Positions 34,074 to 42,891 of a DNA stretch of 64,000 nt are shown here, piece after piece. The notes beneath the pieces are model-generated. The model searched no databases and had not been told where the DNA came from. It saw only the letters and a program-made list of their open reading frames with translations. A program made the position numbers and the translations under genes. Source of the stretch: Syntrophobacterales bacterium (GTDB lineage Bacteria; Desulfobacterota; Syntrophorhabdia; Syntrophorhabdales; Syntrophorhabdaceae); assembly GCA_031274925.1 (NCBI GenBank), contig JAISPL010000057.1, positions 1-64,000 on the forward strand. Reading direction: 5' to 3'. The number at the start of each line of letters is the position of its first letter. Position 1 is the stretch's first letter.

Positions 34074-35510
34074 ATGGATTTGAAGAGCCTCATGACCGCA
34101 TGGGAAGACAGAGGCGTCCTCAAAAAGGTTTCCCATCCCGTGAGCAGGGACCTTGAAATCACGGAAATATATCAGAGGGTTTTTCGGGAGAACGGGCCAG
34201 CCCTTCTTTTTGAAAACGTGAAGGATACGGGATACCCGCTTCTTATCAATATATTTGGCACATGGGAGAGGGTGTGGGACGTGTTCGGCGTTGCCTCCGA
34301 AAAGGAATTGATCGGCAGAGTGGAGTCTTTGCTAAGCGTGGAGCAACCCGTCGGTCTTCTTGACAAGGTCAGGACATTGTGGAAGTTGAAAGACCTCGCG
34401 GGCATACTCCCCAGGAGCGCGAAGAAGGCCCCATGCCAACAGCATGTCATAGAGGGACCTGATATCAACCTTGACTCTTTCCCTGTTATGAAGTGCTGGC
34501 CGGAAGATGCGGGAAGGTTCATCACACTGCCGGCGGTGATTACGAAGGATGCTGTTACCGGCAGACAGAACATGGGCATGTATCGAATGCAGGTTATCGA
34601 CAGGAATAGAACGGCAATGCACTGGCACCCTTCCAAGGGGGGCAATATTCATCTTCAACGCGCCAGAGAGAAAGGAAAGAGGCTGGAAGTCGCTGTGGCG
34701 ATCGGCTGCGAACCTGCGGTGACCTACTGCGCTACCGCGCCTCTGCCGCCTGATGTGGGCGAGCTGCTTTTCGCGGGTCTGCTTATGGGGCGTCCTGTAG
34801 AGACGGTGAAGTGTAAGACTGTCGATCTTGAAGTACCCGCTGAGAGCCAGATAGTGCTTGAAGGTTATATTGACGAGGAAGACTCTTTCATGGAAGGACC
34901 TTTTGGCGATCACACCGGCTACTATACGCCAGAGCGGATTTTCCCCATATTCAACGTCCAGGCGGTTACCTTGAATGAAAACCCTGTGTATCCGTCCATT
35001 GCGGTAGGGTGGCCCCCTCTGGAAGACGTACTCCTGGGTAAGCTGACCGAACGCCTTTTCTTCCCTCTTATAAAGTTTGTAATCCCTGAGATACGGGACA
35101 TAGAGATACCGGAGGCCGGGGTGTTCCACAACTTCGTCTTCGTCTCTATTGATAAGAGATACCCCGGGCAGGCGTACAAAGTGATGGACAGCCTCTGGGG
35201 ACTCGGCCAGATGTCGGCCACGAAGGTGATTGCAGTGTTCGACTGCGACGTCAACGTTCATGACCTCCGGGAAGTGCTGTTCCACCTGGGGAACAATATA
35301 GACCCCCTCAGGGATGTGGTCCTGAAAAAAGGGCCTGTGGATATTCTTGATCATGCCTCCCTGGAGGAAGGGTTTGGTGGTAAAATGGGAATAGACGCAA
35401 CGAAAAAGCTGAAAGAAGAAGGACTCGCGAGACCATGGCCCAAGCGCGCAGTAATGGACGAGGAGACTGTGAAAAGGATTGATGGGATATGGAGTCTGTT
35501 AGGGCTGTAG
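34074..35510 (+). CDS. UbiD-family decarboxylase
   Basis: 478 aa, full length. Family marks: MYRMQVIDRNRTAMHWHPSKGG (cofactor region), the conserved EGPFGDHTGYYTPE carrying an active-site Glu, and a C-terminal FHNFVFVSIDKRYPGQA block. UbiD enzymes (de)carboxylate aromatic or alpha,beta-unsaturated acids with prenyl-FMN. Immediately followed by a UbiA prenyltransferase (22-bp overlap), so the pair most likely serves quinone synthesis (UbiD/MqnL with UbiA/MqnP). A catabolic aromatic decarboxylase is the alternative, hinted at by the LpdD-like neighbour. Confidence 0.9.
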   Translation: MDLKSLMTAWEDRGVLKKVSHPVSRDLEITEIYQRVFRENGPALLFENVKDTGYPLLINIFGTWERVWDVFGVASEKELIGRVESLLSVEQPVGLLDKVRTLWKLKDLAGILPRSAKKAPCQQHVIEGPDINLDSFPVMKCWPEDAGRFITLPAVITKDAVTGRQNMGMYRMQVIDRNRTAMHWHPSKGGNIHLQRAREKGKRLEVAVAIGCEPAVTYCATAPLPPDVGELLFAGLLMGRPVETVKCKTVDLEVPAESQIVLEGYIDEEDSFMEGPFGDHTGYYTPERIFPIFNVQAVTLNENPVYPSIAVGWPPLEDVLLGKLTERLFFPLIKFVIPEIRDIEIPEAGVFHNFVFVSIDKRYPGQAYKVMDSLWGLGQMSATKVIAVFDCDVNVHDLREVLFHLGNNIDPLRDVVLKKGPVDILDHASLEEGFGGKMGIDATKKLKEEGLARPWPKRAVMDEETVKRIDGIWSLLGL

Positions 35511-36364
35511 GCGGAAAAATAACAGGAATTATAGAGCTTATTAAATTCGAACATAGCATCTTCGCCTTGCCCTTCGCGATGATGACGCTTTTCATGGTCT
35601 ACGGCGGCACGCCGGAGCTGACGAAGACATGCTGGATCGTTGTGGCAATGGTATCGGCCAGGAGTGCAAGCATGTGCTTCAACAGGATCGTCGATTACAC
35701 CTATGACCTTAAAAACCCCAGGACCAGCGAAAGACCACTCCAGTCCGGTAAAGTGAGCGGTATAGAGGCGTGGATTTTCACGGTGGTCATGTCGGTGATC
35801 TTTTTAGCGTCTGCGTGGATGCTTAACGGGCTGGCCTTCGGTCTGGCCTTTGCGGTGCTTCCCGTCCTCTTGGGATATTCATTCCTGAAAAGATTTACGG
35901 TATTTTCTCATCTTATACTGGGCGTCAGCCTGGGCCTTAGTCCCATGGGGGTGTGGGTGGCGGTAACGGAGACAGTATCGTTGGTGAGCGTTCTCCTGTG
36001 CCTGGGGGTGACGTTCTGGGTGGCGGGCTTCGATGTTTTTTATGCCCTGCAGGATGTGGAATTTGATAAAAAGGAAGGGTTATCGTCGATTCCGGCAAGG
36101 TTCGGGGTGGAGAAGTCGCTTAGCATAGCGGTTGTGTTCCATATACTTACGATGGGGATGTTCGTCGCGGCAGGTGCGCTGGGAGGAATGGGAGCCGTTT
36201 ATTATTTGGGGCTGGCGGTAATAGCGGCGTTTCTGGCGTACGAACACAGGACGGTGAGGGCGCGCGGTCTTGAAAAGATAAATATGGCGTTTTTCACGGT
36301 GAACGGTATAGTGAGTATCCTTTTCTTTATGTTCTCGGCGTTAGATATTTATGTGAGGAAATGA
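35489..36364 (+). CDS. ubiA: UbiA-family aromatic prenyltransferase
   Basis: 291 aa with about eight or nine membrane helices. First Asp-rich motif NRIVDYTYDLKNPRTSERPLQSG (NxxxDxxxD) and second DVFYALQDVEFDKKEGLSSIPARFG (DxxxD). It attaches a polyprenyl tail to 4-hydroxybenzoate or a futalosine-pathway intermediate (MqnP) in the inner membrane. It overlaps the ubiD end by 22 bp. The choice between ubiquinone-type and menaquinone-type substrate is not readable here; an anaerobe favours menaquinone (inference). Confidence 0.92.
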   Translation: MESVRAVGGKITGIIELIKFEHSIFALPFAMMTLFMVYGGTPELTKTCWIVVAMVSARSASMCFNRIVDYTYDLKNPRTSERPLQSGKVSGIEAWIFTVVMSVIFLASAWMLNGLAFGLAFAVLPVLLGYSFLKRFTVFSHLILGVSLGLSPMGVWVAVTETVSLVSVLLCLGVTFWVAGFDVFYALQDVEFDKKEGLSSIPARFGVEKSLSIAVVFHILTMGMFVAAGALGGMGAVYYLGLAVIAAFLAYEHRTVRARGLEKINMAFFTVNGIVSILFFMFSALDIYVRK

Positions 36365-36733
36365 AGGCGTTACGGCAAAAAATGTTTCCGCAAACCTTTT
36401 GAACCCATTCAAAGCAGTTCAGACCCAATTCCGAGAATCGCTTTTGCTTCCGAAAAGAAATATAATCCACTTTCGTTCCTGTGATGATGCGAAAGCATTT
36501 GCCCACAAGTGCAATGTGCAGTGGGACTTCCGCGCTTCGGTCATGTGTGAAGCCCAGAACAAAGCCGCCGACACGGTGTGCGCACAGGCAAGCCGGGAAT
36601 GCGGCGGAACATCAGAAAGGGTTGCCACTCCTGCTCAGAATAATAACCATTAGGAAGCAAGGCGAAGAAATAACGGTCCTGTGTAAGGAATCGGCGATCT
36701 CCCAAGATGAACCGTGATGCGGTTGTCTTTCCC
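36365..36733. other. Intergenic region without supported gene
   Basis: About 370 bp between convergent genes. Open frames on both strands overlap each other and lack motifs or ribosome sites. Confidence 0.45.
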
Positions 36734-36916
36734 CTACCTCACATTGAGGTACGCCCCATCCCACAGGGAACCGGAAAGCCCCATCTCATTGCCCCACTCA
36801 TCATAAACCTTCTTCCCTTTTTCAACGTCCTTGAGAAGTCTTGTCTGAATAAGGGCATGTTTCACCTTCATTCCGTCGAGCAACCTTATTTCCTGACCAG
36901 CCACGCATACTACCAT
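36734..36916 (-). CDS. Small conserved-looking protein coupled to 5'-nucleotidase
   Basis: 60 aa: begins MVVCVAGQEIRLLDGMKVKH, contains VYDEWGNEMGLSGSLWDG and ends AYLNVR. The start ATG overlaps the stop of the upstream 5'-nucleotidase gene (TAATG), strong evidence that it is translated. The short beta-strand/helix alternation resembles small beta-grasp (ThiS/MoaD-like) domains, but it lacks the C-terminal GG those need, so no such function is claimed. Function unknown. Confidence 0.65.
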   Translation of the reverse strand: MVVCVAGQEIRLLDGMKVKHALIQTRLLKDVEKGKKVYDEWGNEMGLSGSLWDGAYLNVR

Positions 36917-38487
36917 TACGGCAACTCTTTTATGCGCCCTTCTACAGACGGCGCGACTTTCTTTCCTGATTTTGTTAAATTTTTGATGTACTCGACGACC
37001 ATGTCCCTCAAGTATGTTCCCGCATCATTATAAACGAGATTCTCACCTTTCATGGAGCCTCCTACATCGGAAAAATCCTTGGATGATTTTACCGCCTCGC
37101 TGAAAGATACATATCCATCGCCTCCTGCGGCCAGGAAGTCCTGGGTGGCCACTGTATACGCCTTGTCCGGCTCCAACGGATTCCCAGCGATCATCACATC
37201 TCTTACCCGCTTGCCTTTCAGCGCACTGCGAGAATAGGTGAACGAAAACCCAGAGATCTGAGGGAATGCCCCCTTTTTGTTCTCCACGCCGGCCACTCCA
37301 TGCTCCACTGCGTCTCTTATCTGTCTTCCCGTCATCTTGACGGCGACTATATAGTTGTCGAAGGGAAGGGTAGAGTAGATGTTTCCCACCTCAATTTTTC
37401 CTTTACTGATACTTGTTCTTATGCTCCCCCCATTGATCAGGGCCGCATCAGCTCCCGTCTTTTGCCGTATGACGTCTGTCGCCAGATTGCCCAGATTGGT
37501 CTCCCCGAGCCGTACGTTCTTTCCGTCAAGATCGACGTCCGCTTCCCCGATTTTCTCCCCCAGCACGGTGTCTATTTTCTTCCTGTATTTGTCGACAATT
37601 GCGGCGACGGGAGCCGACTTCTTCATTGTCCCGGGCACTATCTCTTCAAGTCGGCTCTTGACCTGCACAATTTCTCCATCCCTCAGTGTCAGGTCAACCA
37701 CGCCTAGCGACAGCCCATGTTCCCATGCCTGCACTATGGCTGTCTTTCCCACAGGCATGTAAGTGGCGAGTTTTGTGTGGGTATGGCCGCCCACGATGAC
37801 ATCGATGCCTTCGATACTTTTAGCGAGACGTATATCCTCGTTTAAACCGATATGGGAAAGGACGACTATAATATCGACTTCCTTTCTCAATTCTCCTACG
37901 TATTTTTGCACCGTATCGACAAGGGGGAGTATTTGCAGGCCAACCATATTCTTCGGATGGGTAGCCACAGGCGTGTCCTCTGTCACCACGCCGATCACGG
38001 CTATTTTTATCCCGTCAACTTCCTTTATCACATAAGGCTCAAGCCCAGCCATGCCTTTTACGTTTGCCCCAAGGATAGGAAATATGGCTTGGGAAATTCT
38101 ATCCTTAAGAACGGACTGACCGAAGTCGAACTCGTGATTCCCTACTGTCATGGCATCGAAGCGCATTTTGTTCATCACGTCGATCACCGACTTGCCATGG
38201 AAGATGTTCGCCCAGTTATTACCCTGAATCATGTCTCCCGCAGCAAGGAATACAGTCGGCTTTTCGTTTCTCAAAACGTCGGCTTTCCATGCAAGATATG
38301 AGATACCTCCGAGCATTTTATCAGAGCCCAGGGGCTTGTACCCAATTGCATAGCCATGGAAGTCGTTGACGTGGAGTATCCTTATCTCTTTCGTCTCCAT
38401 AGGCTCGCAACGGACGTGAGAGATGGAAAAGAGGAGAACTGCTATACCGACTAACAGCAGACATAAAATCTTTTTCGCCTTCCTCAC
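36916..38487 (-). CDS. Secreted 5'-nucleotidase / UDP-sugar hydrolase family
   Basis: 523 aa. Signal peptide (KILCLLLVGIAVLLFSISHVRC), then a calcineurin-type metallophosphatase domain with metal ligands in HVNDFHG, AAGDMIQG, VGNHEFDFG, LSHIG and GGHTHT. The C-terminal substrate-binding domain has TNLGNLATDVIRQKTGAD, NGGSIR and AGGDGY. It hydrolyses nucleotides outside the inner membrane. Start is GTG at 38487, overlapping the stop of the aminotransferase-like gene (GTGA); it is also coupled to a 60-aa gene after it. Confidence 0.93.
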   Translation of the reverse strand: MRKAKKILCLLLVGIAVLLFSISHVRCEPMETKEIRILHVNDFHGYAIGYKPLGSDKMLGGISYLAWKADVLRNEKPTVFLAAGDMIQGNNWANIFHGKSVIDVMNKMRFDAMTVGNHEFDFGQSVLKDRISQAIFPILGANVKGMAGLEPYVIKEVDGIKIAVIGVVTEDTPVATHPKNMVGLQILPLVDTVQKYVGELRKEVDIIVVLSHIGLNEDIRLAKSIEGIDVIVGGHTHTKLATYMPVGKTAIVQAWEHGLSLGVVDLTLRDGEIVQVKSRLEEIVPGTMKKSAPVAAIVDKYRKKIDTVLGEKIGEADVDLDGKNVRLGETNLGNLATDVIRQKTGADAALINGGSIRTSISKGKIEVGNIYSTLPFDNYIVAVKMTGRQIRDAVEHGVAGVENKKGAFPQISGFSFTYSRSALKGKRVRDVMIAGNPLEPDKAYTVATQDFLAAGGDGYVSFSEAVKSSKDFSDVGGSMKGENLVYNDAGTYLRDMVVEYIKNLTKSGKKVAPSVEGRIKELP

Positions 38488-39533
38488 GATCTGACCTCCA
38501 TGATCCGGCGCAAGGCACGCATAAAAAACGCATTGGATTTGTGCCGTTTCACCGGAACCCTCAAGTATGCGGTACCGTGTGGGCCAATGAAACCATCCGC
38601 AAGTATATTACGTTTCCTGAAGGAATGGAGGATGGACTCCAAATCATCACGCAGCGCAAGGAGAACGAAATTACAGGGTGTATCAATGAGACGGATGTCC
38701 CTGATGTCGCCAAGTTTTTCCCGTAGGTATCTTTTTTCCTCTTCGATAAATTTCAAGGTCCTTGCTCTGAATCCCTTGTCCTTGAGCGAGACGATAGCCC
38801 CCTGAGGCGCAAGTCCGTTCACCAGGGACGAGGGCACGGTTATATTCAACTCATCGACAAGCCGCAAGGAGCCGACACCGTATCCGAGGCGAAGACCGGC
38901 AAGGGCGTGATAGAGAGAAAACGTGCGGAGGATAATCGTAGACCGGGACGTGACCGCACGCCTGAGCGGGGAGGCGACCGGCGTATAATCCCTGTAGGCT
39001 TCGTCTACTACGAGAACTTTTCCGAGCCGGTCAGACTCCTCTATAAGAAGGTCAAGCTTCTCATCGGGAATTATCGCACCCGTCACATCATGGGGATGGG
39101 GAAGGATCATCATGTCCACATCACCCATTAATTCGCACAGTTTTTCCGCATCTGCAGTAAAGCCATCTCCTTCGTCCATGATGGGAATCGGTCTGATCTC
39201 CGTCTTATGCAGGCGCAAACTATTTTCCAGCCTTGTAGAGCAAGGAGAGAGTACGCCGACAACCCCTGGTTTTACAATCTGCAGCAACAGAGCGAGAAGG
39301 TGTGTCGATCCGGCGCCGAAAACAAGCCGGTTCTCCGCCACACCTTCGAGTTTGCTGAGATATGCCTTCAGATACCTCATGCTCTCGTCAGGAAAGATAT
39401 CGAGACTCCTGGCTTTCTTCCGAACTACATATCTGACTTTATTTGAAGGTCCAAGCGGGTTGACCCCTGTGGTGAAATCCTCGACACGGCGAAGAGACAT
39501 CTTTCCAATATAGGCATGATCATGGATATCCAC
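38484..39533 (-). CDS. Class I/II aminotransferase homologue (HisC/CobD-like) lacking the PLP lysine
   Basis: 349 aa from GTG 39533 (GGGGG site inside the livF end); TTG 39560 or ATG 39500 are alternatives. The fold is that of HisC/CobD enzymes: FTTGVNPLGPS, FGAGSTHLL, LPHPHDVTGAIIP, VVDEAYRDY and LAGLRLGYGVG. In the family the lysine that binds PLP lies in SFSKxxxLAGLRxGY. Here the codon is CTC, giving RTFSLYHALAGLRLGY, so the Schiff-base lysine is absent. The gene is otherwise intact and coupled to the nucleotidase. It may have lost transaminase chemistry; substrate unknown. Confidence 0.85.
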   Translation of the reverse strand: MDIHDHAYIGKMSLRRVEDFTTGVNPLGPSNKVRYVVRKKARSLDIFPDESMRYLKAYLSKLEGVAENRLVFGAGSTHLLALLLQIVKPGVVGVLSPCSTRLENSLRLHKTEIRPIPIMDEGDGFTADAEKLCELMGDVDMMILPHPHDVTGAIIPDEKLDLLIEESDRLGKVLVVDEAYRDYTPVASPLRRAVTSRSTIILRTFSLYHALAGLRLGYGVGSLRLVDELNITVPSSLVNGLAPQGAIVSLKDKGFRARTLKFIEEEKRYLREKLGDIRDIRLIDTPCNFVLLALRDDLESILHSFRKRNILADGFIGPHGTAYLRVPVKRHKSNAFFMRALRRIMEVRS

Positions 39534-39537
39534 TCGT

Positions 39538-40248
39538 CTAGACCCCCAAGTAGGCTTCAATTACATTTTTATCGCACTTTATATCGGCGGAAATCCCCTC
39601 CATTGCTATCCTCCCGTTTTCGAGGACATATGTTCTTCGGGAATGTTCAAGGGCTATATGGGCATTCTGTTCTACTAGTATTATAGAAATACCCTTCTCC
39701 GAATTGATGAAACGTATGAGAGAGAAAATCTCCCTCGTGATGATGGGCGAGAGTCCCATGGAAGGTTCGTCGAGGAGTAGCAGTCTGGGATTGCCCATTA
39801 AAGCGCGGCCCATGGCAAGCATCTGTTGTTCTCCCCCAGACAGTGTACCCGCGTGCTGCTTGAGCCTCTCCTTCAGGCGCGGAAAAGTGGAGAGGGCAAG
39901 TTCGAAGATCTCCCGTTTCAACGCCCCGGTACGGAGTGTATAACCCCCCAGTTCAAGGTTTTCTCTTACGGTTAGATCTGGAAAGATCCTTCGGCCTTCA
40001 GGTACCATGGTGATGCCAAGCTTCACGATTCTGTCTGGCCTCATCCCCTGAATCGGCGCGCCTTCCACCTCTATTACCCCTGATACAGGCTTTACTAAGC
40101 CTGTCAGGGTCTTGAGCAAGGTAGATTTACCAGCCCCATTTGCTCCTATTACCGAGATGATTTCGCCAGCATCTATATGAATACCGATGTCGTCAAGGGC
40201 ATTTATGGTACCGTAATTTACCCTGAGGTTCCTGGTCTCCATCAACAT
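39538..40248 (-). CDS. livF: Branched-chain amino acid-type ABC transporter ATPase LivF
   Basis: 236 aa. Walker A GANGAGKST, signature LSGGEQQMLAMGRAL, Walker B LLLLDEPSMGLSP, and a LivF-type ending (NVIEAYLGV). It powers import together with LivG. It starts 6 bp inside the end of livG. Last gene of the livKHMGF run. Confidence 0.93.
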   Translation of the reverse strand: MLMETRNLRVNYGTINALDDIGIHIDAGEIISVIGANGAGKSTLLKTLTGLVKPVSGVIEVEGAPIQGMRPDRIVKLGITMVPEGRRIFPDLTVRENLELGGYTLRTGALKREIFELALSTFPRLKERLKQHAGTLSGGEQQMLAMGRALMGNPRLLLLDEPSMGLSPIITREIFSLIRFINSEKGISIILVEQNAHIALEHSRRTYVLENGRIAMEGISADIKCDKNVIEAYLGV

Positions 40249-41012
40249 GTGGAATCCTCGCCAAGATACGCCTCTATTACTTTCTTATCCTTTCTCACCT
40301 CTTCAGGGAGACCTTCCATGATCTTTTCACCGAAATCCATCACCACGACACGGTCCGAGAGGCTCATTACCAAACCCATCTGGTGTTCAATTATGAGCAA
40401 TGTCAGAGAGAACTTCTTTTTCACATCTCTCAAAGTCTCCACGAGGTCCATGACTTCTCTCGGATTCATTCCCGCCCCAGGCTCGTCAATAAGAAGGAGC
40501 CGCGGCTCAATGGAGAGGGCCCTGGCAAGTTCCAGCCGTCTTTGTTCGCCATAGGGAAGGTTTTTCGCCAGATAATCTTCCTTGCCCGAGAGCTTAAAAA
40601 AGTCGATCAGTGACCTTGCCTTTGCCTCAGCTTTTCCTTCTGCATCATAGTAGCGGTTGGTTCTGAAAATCGTTGAATAAATGCTGTAGCCTTTTTTCCT
40701 CAGCACCCCCGACAGCAGATTTTCAAAAACCGTCAGATTACCGAAAAGCCTCATGTTTTGGAATGTCCTCCCCAGACCCATCCGGGGCAGCTTATAGGGC
40801 GGCACTCCCAGGATCTCTTTTCCGAAGAGCTTAATTGACCCGCCGTCAGCCTTGTAGAATCCCGTTATAAGATTAAAAACCGTTGTCTTGCCCGCCCCGT
40901 TGGGGCCAATTATGCTGACGGTCTCACCTTCTTCAATGCGAAAGGAGATGTTGTCGACCGCCTGCACCCCGCCGAAACTCTTCCCGAGACCCACTACTTC
41001 CAGCGCGTTCAT
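40242..41012 (-). CDS. livG: Branched-chain amino acid-type ABC transporter ATPase LivG
   Basis: 256 aa from the ATG at 41012, which overlaps the livM stop (ATGA). Walker A GPNGAGKTT, signature YGEQRRLELARAL, Walker B LLLIDEPGAGMNP, and the LivG-type insert around RTNRYYDAEGKAEAKAR. Second ATPase of the importer. Confidence 0.94.
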   Translation of the reverse strand: MNALEVVGLGKSFGGVQAVDNISFRIEEGETVSIIGPNGAGKTTVFNLITGFYKADGGSIKLFGKEILGVPPYKLPRMGLGRTFQNMRLFGNLTVFENLLSGVLRKKGYSIYSTIFRTNRYYDAEGKAEAKARSLIDFFKLSGKEDYLAKNLPYGEQRRLELARALSIEPRLLLIDEPGAGMNPREVMDLVETLRDVKKKFSLTLLIIEHQMGLVMSLSDRVVVMDFGEKIMEGLPEEVRKDKKVIEAYLGEDSTC

Positions 41013-41959
41013 GACCCGAGCTGCCTTGATCTCTTGGTGATAAGTCCATAAGGCTTCCACATCATCAGAAGGATGAGCATGAGCGGAATAAATACCCAGC
41101 GCAAATCAAGCATTTCAACGGGCAGGAGTATTCTCAGACCCTCTATGACCCCCACCCATATAAGCCCCGCACATATGGTACCCGTGATACTCCCCATTCC
41201 TCCTATTATCACGATGATCAGAAAGTCGATGGATTTCAGGATATCAAAACTTGATGGATGAAGAAAGGTGTAGAGATGGGCGTAGAGTGCCCCTCCTATG
41301 CCGGCAAGAAAACATCCGTAGGAGAACGCCATAAGCTTCATCCTTGTGGTGTCCACCCCGATGGAAACGGAAGCAAGCTCGTCTTCTTTGATGCATCGCC
41401 AAAAAAGACCATACCTGGAAAAAATGATATTTCTCGTAACGAGTATGATAAAGACCGTAACGGAGATGGTAACTTCAAGATTGGTAATTCGCGGTATACC
41501 AACAAAGCCCCTTGATCCGCCAAGGATCTCTGCGAACCTGTCGGAATTGTCGAGCACCACCTTAAACATGGTACCAAGACCGAGAGTCGCTATGGCGAGA
41601 AAATCGTCACGAAGTTTGAGTATGGGTATACCGATCACATATCCCGCGAGACCCGTCATCATCCCGCTCAAGACCATGGCGGGAAGAAAACCCAGAACAC
41701 CCTCTATCTCAAAAACCTTCGTGAGGTACGCCGATAAGTAGGCGCCCATACCGTAGAAAGCGGCATGGCCGAGGGAAAACTGTCCAGTGTAGCCATATAT
41801 CACGTTGAGGCCCAGGGACGCAACGATCATTATGAACGCAAAAAGAGTGATCTGCTCTATGTACTGAGAGACGGCGCCAAGGGTAAACAAGGCCTTGAGT
41901 ACGACGTAAACGGCAAGCCCCAGAAACAAGACCTTTCTCGACTCAATGAAAAACTTCAT
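41009..41959 (-). CDS. livM: Branched-chain amino acid-type ABC permease LivM
   Basis: 316 aa with about eight to ten membrane helices and the LivM motifs LNVIYGYTGQFSLGHAAFYGMGAY, LRDDFLAIATLGLG and IIGGMGSITGTICAG. Forms the membrane channel with LivH. Coupled by ATGA overlaps to both neighbours. Confidence 0.93.
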   Translation of the reverse strand: MKFFIESRKVLFLGLAVYVVLKALFTLGAVSQYIEQITLFAFIMIVASLGLNVIYGYTGQFSLGHAAFYGMGAYLSAYLTKVFEIEGVLGFLPAMVLSGMMTGLAGYVIGIPILKLRDDFLAIATLGLGTMFKVVLDNSDRFAEILGGSRGFVGIPRITNLEVTISVTVFIILVTRNIIFSRYGLFWRCIKEDELASVSIGVDTTRMKLMAFSYGCFLAGIGGALYAHLYTFLHPSSFDILKSIDFLIIVIIGGMGSITGTICAGLIWVGVIEGLRILLPVEMLDLRWVFIPLMLILLMMWKPYGLITKRSRQLGS

Positions 41960-42846
41960 ACTTTCTCGGTCCTCTTACCGAATATGCCGCTCGGTTTCAA
42001 GAGAAGGACAAGAAAGAGGACAATAAAGATAACGCCATCCCTGAACGTGGAAGAAAGGAATGCAGAGACGAACACCTCGGACATACCTATTATGAGTCCA
42101 CCGAGCACCGCCCCGTGTATTATCCCGATACCTCCGAGCACAGCGGCGACAAAGGATTTTATGCCCGGCATGACACCCATGAAAACATTGATCTGCGGGT
42201 AGGCTATGCCGTACAGTATACCGCCTAGGCCTGCTAAGGCCGCTCCTACAATGAACGTCATGGATATGGTCCGGTCTATATCGATACCCATGAGGGACGC
42301 CGCTTCCTGATCATAAGATACTGCTCTCATGGCCCTCCCCTGCTTTGTTCTATACACGAGAACATAGAGGAGCCCGAGCGAGACACCCGTAATCGTAAAA
42401 ATGAGAATCTGGACATTGGTTACGCTGAGTATGGAGAAATTGTAGCTTACGACTTCGAAAGGTCTGGGGAAACCGATGTAATTAGGCGTAAATATCATCT
42501 TGAGACTCAGGAAGTACTCCAGAAATAAAGAGACGCCGACAGCTGTGATGAGGAGAGATATCTTTGGCGCTCCCCTCAGAGGCTTGTATGCCACCTTCTC
42601 TATTATGTATCCTGCGCAACCCGTGAGGGCCATTGTGATAATGAACACGAAATAGATCGGAATGGTAAACTTGGTGATGAGGTAATAGCCTGTGAAAGCG
42701 CCAAGCATGAAGATGTCACCGTGAGCGAAGTTGATGAGGCGGAGCACTCCGTAGACCATCGTGTAACCCAGTGCTATAAGAGCATAGACCGCACCGAGTT
42801 GAAGGCCATTGATACACTGCTCAAGAATATAACCTAATACTTCCAT
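41956..42846 (-). CDS. livH: Branched-chain amino acid-type ABC permease LivH
   Basis: 296 aa. LivH features: LGAVYALIALGYTMVYGVLRLINFAHGDIFMLG at the N-terminus, ALAGLGGILYG and FVAAVLGGIGIIHGAVLGG later. Membrane channel partner of LivM; 45 bp after livK. Confidence 0.94.
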   Translation of the reverse strand: MEVLGYILEQCINGLQLGAVYALIALGYTMVYGVLRLINFAHGDIFMLGAFTGYYLITKFTIPIYFVFIITMALTGCAGYIIEKVAYKPLRGAPKISLLITAVGVSLFLEYFLSLKMIFTPNYIGFPRPFEVVSYNFSILSVTNVQILIFTITGVSLGLLYVLVYRTKQGRAMRAVSYDQEAASLMGIDIDRTISMTFIVGAALAGLGGILYGIAYPQINVFMGVMPGIKSFVAAVLGGIGIIHGAVLGGLIIGMSEVFVSAFLSSTFRDGVIFIVLFLVLLLKPSGIFGKRTEKV

Positions 42847-42891
42847 GGTTCACATCCGGGTCGGTCCGCTACAAACAATATACGCTCAATC

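Noticed and set aside
34332-35354. A 340-codon open frame on the minus strand
   Set aside because: It lies entirely opposite the intact UbiD gene and has no family motif; a shadow of high GC third positions.
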